Made by a program: the position numbers and the translations under genes. Shown here one piece after another: positions 60,211-64,000 of a DNA stretch of 64,000 bases. The notes below the pieces were generated by a model. That model was not told the origin of the DNA. It saw nothing but the letters and a program-made list of their open reading frames with translations, and did not search any database. Source of the DNA: Actinoplanes oryzae (GTDB lineage Bacteria; Actinomycetota; Actinomycetes; Mycobacteriales; Micromonosporaceae). The stretch's first letter is position 1. The number at the start of each line of letters is the position of its first letter. The stretch is from the NCBI RefSeq assembly GCF_030757795.1, contig NZ_JAUQWH010000011.1:32721-96720 (forward strand), given 5' to 3'.

Positions 60211-60885
60211 ATGAGGACCTGGTCGGTGGACGACGTCATGACGAAGGCGGTCGTCGCGGTGCCCGGCGCCGCGACGTACCGGGAGCTGGTCGATCTGCTG
60301 GTGGGCCGCCGGTTCAGCGCGGTGCCGGTGGTGGACGACGGGCAGCGGGTCGCGGGCATCGTGTCCGAGACGGATCTGCTGCGCAAGATCGAGTACGCCG
60401 GCGCCGAGGAGCCGCGCCTGTTCGAGGGCCGCCGGCGCCGGGGCGAGCGGGCCAAGGCGGCTGCCACCACGGCGGCCGAGTTGATGACCGCGCCGGCGGT
60501 GGTGATCCGCACGGGCAGCACCGTGGCCGCCGCCGCCCGCCTGCTGGACGCCGAGCACGTCAAGCGGCTGCCGGTGGTCGACGACGAGGGGCGGCTGATC
60601 GGCATCGTCACCCGCGGCGACCTGCTCAAGGTGCACCTGCGGGCCGACGACGACATCCTGGCCGACCTGCGTACGGGTGCCCTGCAGCCGTACGCGGACA
60701 CCGTGCGCGCCGAGGTCGCCGACGGCCTCGTGACCCTGCGCGGCCAGGTCGTCCGCTGGTCGGCGGTCGAGTCGCTCGAGCGTCAGGTCCGGCAGGTGCC
60801 CGGCGTGGTGGCCGTGCGCAACGAGGTCGGCTTCGAGCTGGACGACGGGCCGTACGCGACCACGGCCTTCTACGGGATCGCCTGA
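60211..60885 (+). CDS. CBS-domain pair plus BON-domain protein
   Basis: 224 residues. Two CBS motifs (about 8-60: VDDVMTKAVVAVP, SAVPVVDDGQRVAGIVSETDLL; about 90-145: AELMTAPAVVIRTGST, KRLPVVDDEGRLIGIVTRGDLL) form a Bateman module that binds adenine nucleotides. A BON domain follows (about 155-220: VRAEVADGLVTLRGQV, VRQVPGVVAVRNEV), which may contact membrane. AGGGAGGT precedes the ATG. The likely role is energy-status or stress sensing. Confidence 0.94.
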   Translation: MRTWSVDDVMTKAVVAVPGAATYRELVDLLVGRRFSAVPVVDDGQRVAGIVSETDLLRKIEYAGAEEPRLFEGRRRRGERAKAAATTAAELMTAPAVVIRTGSTVAAAARLLDAEHVKRLPVVDDEGRLIGIVTRGDLLKVHLRADDDILADLRTGALQPYADTVRAEVADGLVTLRGQVVRWSAVESLERQVRQVPGVVAVRNEVGFELDDGPYATTAFYGIA

Positions 60886-61964
60886 CTCCGCGCCTCCTCG
60901 TGGCGGAACAGGCGCGCCAGGGCCGCGTCCGAGGCGGCCAGGGCGGCCCGGTCGAAGGTGCTGCCGGCGGCGACGAGCTCGACGGCCCCCGTCCGGTCGA
61001 GCAGCCCGGCGACCCGCCGCTCGACCTGCGCCGCGGTGCCGGTGATCGCCGCGGCGGCCGTCTGCTCCAGATACTGCTGCTGGCGTGGGGTGCGCGGGGC
61101 GGCCTTGACCGTGCTCACCGGCTCCAGGGGCGGGAAGACGCCGGTCGTCCGCGCCTGGGCCATCGCCCACGCCTCGGGCAGCAGCAGGTCGGCGGCTTCC
61201 TCGGCGGTGTCGGCGATCAGGACGTCGAGGCTGACGGCCACCCGGGGCTCCGGCTGCTGCGCGGAGGGCCGGAAGTCCCGGCGATAGGCCGCCAGAGCCG
61301 CCTCGCCGCCGGCCCGCAGCAGCGGACCGCCGGCGATCACCGGCAGCCCGAGCTCGGCCGCGATCGCCAGGCCGCTGCCGGTGGCCAGCACGTACATCGG
61401 GAGCGGGCCGTCGGGGCGCGGGTGCAGACCGACCTCCGCCGTCCCCTCCAGGAAGGCGCGCACCTCGATGAGGTCAGCGGCGAAGTCGCGATCGGCGGCG
61501 TCGGCGCGGCCGGCGGCGTCGGCGCGGCCGGCGGCGTCGGCGCGGCCGGCGGCGTCGGCGCGGCCGGCGGCCACGGCGCGGTCGGTCTGGCGCAGGGCGC
61601 GGCGCACCGGCGGGGTGAAGCCGGGTGAGCGGCCCAGCCCCAGGTCCACCCGGCCCGGGGCGAAGGCCGACACCGTGGCGAACTGCTCGGCGACCACGAT
61701 CGGCTGGTGGTGCGGCAGCATCACGCCGGCCGAGCCGACCCGGATGCTGCTCGTGGCCCCGGCGACGGCGGCCAGCAGCACCGCCGGGGCCGCGCCCGCG
61801 ATACCCGGCACGCCGTGATGCTCGGCCACCCAGATCCGGTCGTAGCCGAGGCGTTCGGCCCGCACCGCGCGGTCCACCGTGCCGCGCAGGGCCGCGGACT
61901 CCGCTTCGCCGGCGCGGGTGCGGGACCGGTCGAGCAGGGAGAGGCGGGGCGCGGAGTCGATCAC
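60870..61964 (-). CDS. LLM-class flavin-dependent oxidoreductase
   Basis: 364 residues from GTG 61964; no strong ribosome site is seen, so it may be leaderless. Luciferase-like monooxygenase motifs: RAERLGYDRIWVAEHHGVPGIAG, IRVGSAGVMLPHHQPIVVAEQFATV, RVDLGLGRSPG and PMYVLATGSGLAIAAELGLPVIAGG. FMNH2 or F420H2 is the expected cofactor. A surface loop at about residues 125-160 is expanded by six-residue repeats AAGRAD, encoded by an 18-bp repeat. Its end overlaps the convergent CBS gene by 16 bp. Confidence 0.93.
   Translation of the reverse strand: MIDSAPRLSLLDRSRTRAGEAESAALRGTVDRAVRAERLGYDRIWVAEHHGVPGIAGAAPAVLLAAVAGATSSIRVGSAGVMLPHHQPIVVAEQFATVSAFAPGRVDLGLGRSPGFTPPVRRALRQTDRAVAAGRADAAGRADAAGRADAAGRADAADRDFAADLIEVRAFLEGTAEVGLHPRPDGPLPMYVLATGSGLAIAAELGLPVIAGGPLLRAGGEAALAAYRRDFRPSAQQPEPRVAVSLDVLIADTAEEAADLLLPEAWAMAQARTTGVFPPLEPVSTVKAAPRTPRQQQYLEQTAAAAITGTAAQVERRVAGLLDRTGAVELVAAGSTFDRAALAASDAALARLFRHEEARSQAIP
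61493..61582. repeat. 18-bp in-frame tandem repeat within the LLM oxidoreductase gene
   Basis: Four near-perfect units of CGGCGGCGTCGGCGCGGC begin at 61493, 61511, 61529 and 61547, and a fifth degenerate one ends near 61582. On the minus strand they encode AAGRAD repeated. The period keeps the frame, so replication slippage would change the loop length without breaking the gene. Confidence 0.9.
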
Positions 61965-62084
61965 CCCAGGTGCAGCGCGGCCGGGCGGCCCCTTTGTTCC
62001 CCGGTTCACCGGACCGAGGCCGTGGTGGCGCCGCAGGAAGCTGCCCGGTGATCCACGGTCCAGCACCCGTGCCACGATGGTTCC

Positions 62085-63908
62085 ATGGGTCCGCTGACCG
62101 AACCGGAGCTGGCCGGGCTGCTCCCGGACCTGTCGCGCGACGCGGTCCATGCGGTGTGGCTGGCCACCGCGGGCTGGCGTGAGCCGGCCCTCGCGCTGGC
62201 GGCGACGCTGCCCCGCGACGCCGGCGATCCCGTGGTCGAGCTCGCGCTCGGCACGCCGTCGCGGGCCGGGTTCCTGGTGCTGGACATGGCGCTGATCCGG
62301 TTGCTGGAGTCGGCCGCCGCCCGCCCGATGCCCCCGGCGACCCGGGCCCGGGTGCTGGCCCGGCTGGCCCGCGAGCTGCTCGGCGACCCGTCCGCGGCGG
62401 CCCGGCGGCGCGAGCTGGTCGAGGAGGCGGTGGCCCTCGCGCGTACGGTGGGCGATCCGGGCGTCACGGCGGAGGTGCTGGACTGCCGCCTGCACGCGCT
62501 GTGGGATCCGGCCGCGGCGGCGGAGCGGCTCGAGGTCGCGTCCGAGATCGTCGTCCGCGCCCGGGAGGCGGGGCACGCCGCCGTCGAGCGGCAGGGGCTG
62601 TTCTGGCGGTTCATCGCGCTGGCCGAGCAGGGCGAGCTGGACGCGGCCGAGGCGGCCCTGACCGCGTACGCCCGGGCGGGCGAGCTGGACGGCGACCCGG
62701 CCGCCGCCGTGGTCGTGCTGTCGCGCCAGGCGGTGCTGGCGACCGTGCGCGGCCGGTTCGCGGCGGCGGAGTCGCTGACCGCGGAGGTCGCCGAGCGCGG
62801 CCACCGCGCCGGGCTGGCCGACACCGACCGGCTGACCGCCTCGCTGACCGGGCAGCTCGCCCTGCTGCGCGGGACGGCCGAGTCGCACATCGAGCCGTTG
62901 CAGGCGTTGGCGCGGCGGCTGCCGGGCCATTTCTACGAGGCGACGGCGGCCCGCGTGCTGGCCGTGTCCGGACGCGTCGACGAGGCCCTGCTGGAGCTCG
63001 ACCGGCTGCTGCCCGCGGTGCTGGCCGGCGGCGGGCCCCGCTGGCTCGGCGCGGTCGCCGATCTGGCCCTGGTGGCGTCGCTCGGCGGCTCCGGCACCGC
63101 GGTGCGCACGCTGCGGGCGACCCTGCAGCCGTACGCCGGAAGGCTCGTCGTGTGGGGCGGCGCCAACATGATCACCGGCCCGGTCGACGAGTACCTCGGC
63201 CGTCTCGCCGCGCGTGCCGGGGACGGCGCCGCGGCGGAGGAGCACTTCGACCGGGCCGTCGCCCTCGCGGAGCGGCTCGGCGCGTTGCCGTGGCTGGCGT
63301 CGGCACTGGAGGCCCGGGGCCGCGGCGGCGATCCGGCGAGGGCTCGGGACATCCGGCGGCGGCTGGGGCTCGGCGGCTCGCACTGGGTGCTGTCCCGGGA
63401 GGGCGCCGATTGGCGGCTGGAGGCGGGCGGCGAGTCCGGGCGGATCCGGGACAGCGTGGGGCTGCACCACCTGCGCGCGCTGCTGGCCGCCCCGGGGCAC
63501 GAGATCGCCGCGCTGGACCTGGCCGCCGGCGGCGCCGGACTGCGGAGCCGGGCGCCCGACCCGGTGCTCGACGACGCGGGGCGGGCGGCGTTCCGGCGGC
63601 GGCTGGCGGTGCTCGACGAGGGGCTGGCGGCGGCGGACCGGGCCGGGGACGCGGACGGGGCCACGCGGCTGGCGGCCGAGCGGGCGGCGTTGCTGGACGA
63701 GTTGCGGCGGGCCACGGGGCTCGGCGGGCGGGGGCGCCGGCCCAGCGCGGAGGCCGAGCGGGCCCGGGTCGGCGTGACCCGGGCGGTACGGACGGCGATC
63801 GAGCGCATCGAGACGGTCGCGCCCCTGGCCGGGGCGCACCTGCGGGCCTCGGTCCGCACCGGCGCGATGCTGCGCTACCAGCCCGGCCCGGTGCGCTGGC
63901 GGGTGTGA
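62085..63908 (+). CDS. TPR-rich regulator-like protein lacking an ATPase domain
   Basis: 607 residues. Residues about 20-430 are helical TPR-like pairs (LARTVGDPGVTAEVLDCRLHAL, LAEQGELDAAEAALTAYARAGEL, VDEALLELDRLLPAVLAGG). The last 150 residues carry the tail typical of large actinobacterial AAA-ATPase/TPR regulators (GRIRDSVGLHHLRALLAAPGHEIAALDL, AAFRRRLAVLDEGLAAADRAGD, ARVGVTRAVRTAIERIE, LRASVRTGAMLRYQPGP). The P-loop NTPase domain and LuxR helix-turn-helix of those proteins are not present, so this looks like a shortened derivative. Function unknown. It is divergent from the LLM gene. Confidence 0.8.
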   Translation: MGPLTEPELAGLLPDLSRDAVHAVWLATAGWREPALALAATLPRDAGDPVVELALGTPSRAGFLVLDMALIRLLESAAARPMPPATRARVLARLARELLGDPSAAARRRELVEEAVALARTVGDPGVTAEVLDCRLHALWDPAAAAERLEVASEIVVRAREAGHAAVERQGLFWRFIALAEQGELDAAEAALTAYARAGELDGDPAAAVVVLSRQAVLATVRGRFAAAESLTAEVAERGHRAGLADTDRLTASLTGQLALLRGTAESHIEPLQALARRLPGHFYEATAARVLAVSGRVDEALLELDRLLPAVLAGGGPRWLGAVADLALVASLGGSGTAVRTLRATLQPYAGRLVVWGGANMITGPVDEYLGRLAARAGDGAAAEEHFDRAVALAERLGALPWLASALEARGRGGDPARARDIRRRLGLGGSHWVLSREGADWRLEAGGESGRIRDSVGLHHLRALLAAPGHEIAALDLAAGGAGLRSRAPDPVLDDAGRAAFRRRLAVLDEGLAAADRAGDADGATRLAAERAALLDELRRATGLGGRGRRPSAEAERARVGVTRAVRTAIERIETVAPLAGAHLRASVRTGAMLRYQPGPVRWRV

Positions 63909-63956
63909 GGGCGCGCACGTACGACTTGTACGGTGCGGTGTTACGCCGTACGGGGC

Positions 63957-64000
63957 ATGACGACCTTCGACGTACTGGCGGGGACCTTGACCGGGGTGGC
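63957..64000 (+). CDS. start of a further gene, cut by window edge
   Basis: ATG at 63957 opens MTTFDVLAGTLTGV on the plus strand, with CGGGGC just upstream. Only 14 codons are visible. The beginning recalls FAD-binding oxidoreductases that often follow this kind of regulator, but this is a guess. Confidence 0.35.
   Translation, partial: MTTFDVLAGTLTGV

Overview
The window is chromosomal DNA from a very GC-rich actinobacterium, most likely a member of the Micromonosporaceae (Actinoplanes-like). The pointers are the strong G/C bias at third codon positions, frequent GTG starts, many ATGA/GTGA stop-start overlaps, two DUF574-type S-adenosyl-methionine methyltransferases, several actinobacterial ECF sigma factors (ECF42, SigE-like, ECF41), a DUF3040 protein, an IdeR/DmdR-type iron box, and a ClgR-like regulator next to clpP. 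The family is an inference. No rRNA, tRNA or CRISPR array was seen.

Layout. 1-3.4 kb: a minus-strand coupled set of YciI/DGPF protein, ECF42 sigma factor and S9 peptidase (cut by the window edge). 3.4-4.4 kb: divergent ohr/ohrR with a perfect operator. 4.5-6.2 kb: SigE-family sigma factor and a membrane-anchored partner. 6.4-9.6 kb: LuxR-type regulator, a Phd-like/coiled-coil protein, and glucose-6-phosphate dehydrogenase. 9.7-15.4 kb: DUF574 methyltransferase, AraC regulator, and an iron-box-controlled siderophore uptake operon (ATPase, lipoprotein, fused double permease). 15.4-18.9 kb: a decayed mobile region with two broken tandem tyrosine recombinases, an immunity-like protein, a HEAT-repeat protein and other coding debris.

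18.9-30 kb is one long minus-strand block. It reads, in order of transcription: a 1,116-residue NACHT/leucine-rich-repeat (bacterial NLR) protein, a tiny protein with serine at every third residue, a two-component system, and a complete Mrp-type Na+/H+ antiporter operon with a fused MnhA-MnhB. 30-38 kb: ECF41 sigma factor with its carboxymuconolactone-decarboxylase partner, KDPG aldolase, a ClgR-like regulator with ClpP, a YrdC/Sua5-like protein coupled to an HMGL-like lyase, a coupled ArsR/SRPBCC/SnoaL set, a zinc dehydrogenase and a DUF3040 protein. 38-50 kb: an alcohol dehydrogenase without a normal start codon, a sulfatase lipoprotein, a secreted trypsin-like protease, a GH78 alpha-L-rhamnosidase, a MarR/SnoaL pair, an epimerase, a second DUF574 methyltransferase and a secreted RCC1-repeat protein.

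50.8-56.1 kb holds the most unfamiliar unit: four translationally coupled minus-strand genes encoding an EgtD-like methyltransferase, a two-part methyltransferase, an 835-residue protein combining a degenerate P-loop region with an alpha/alpha-toroid-like region, and a two-helix membrane protein. 56.2-60 kb is a polyamine-type ABC importer operon. 60.2-64 kb holds a CBS-BON protein with a DosR-like box, an LLM flavin oxidoreductase carrying an in-frame 18-bp repeat, an ATPase-less regulator-like TPR protein, and the start of one more gene. The two best candidates for an undescribed system are the NLR plus serine-triplet pair (26.4-30.0 kb) and the four-gene methyltransferase/P-loop/membrane operon (50.8-56.1 kb).
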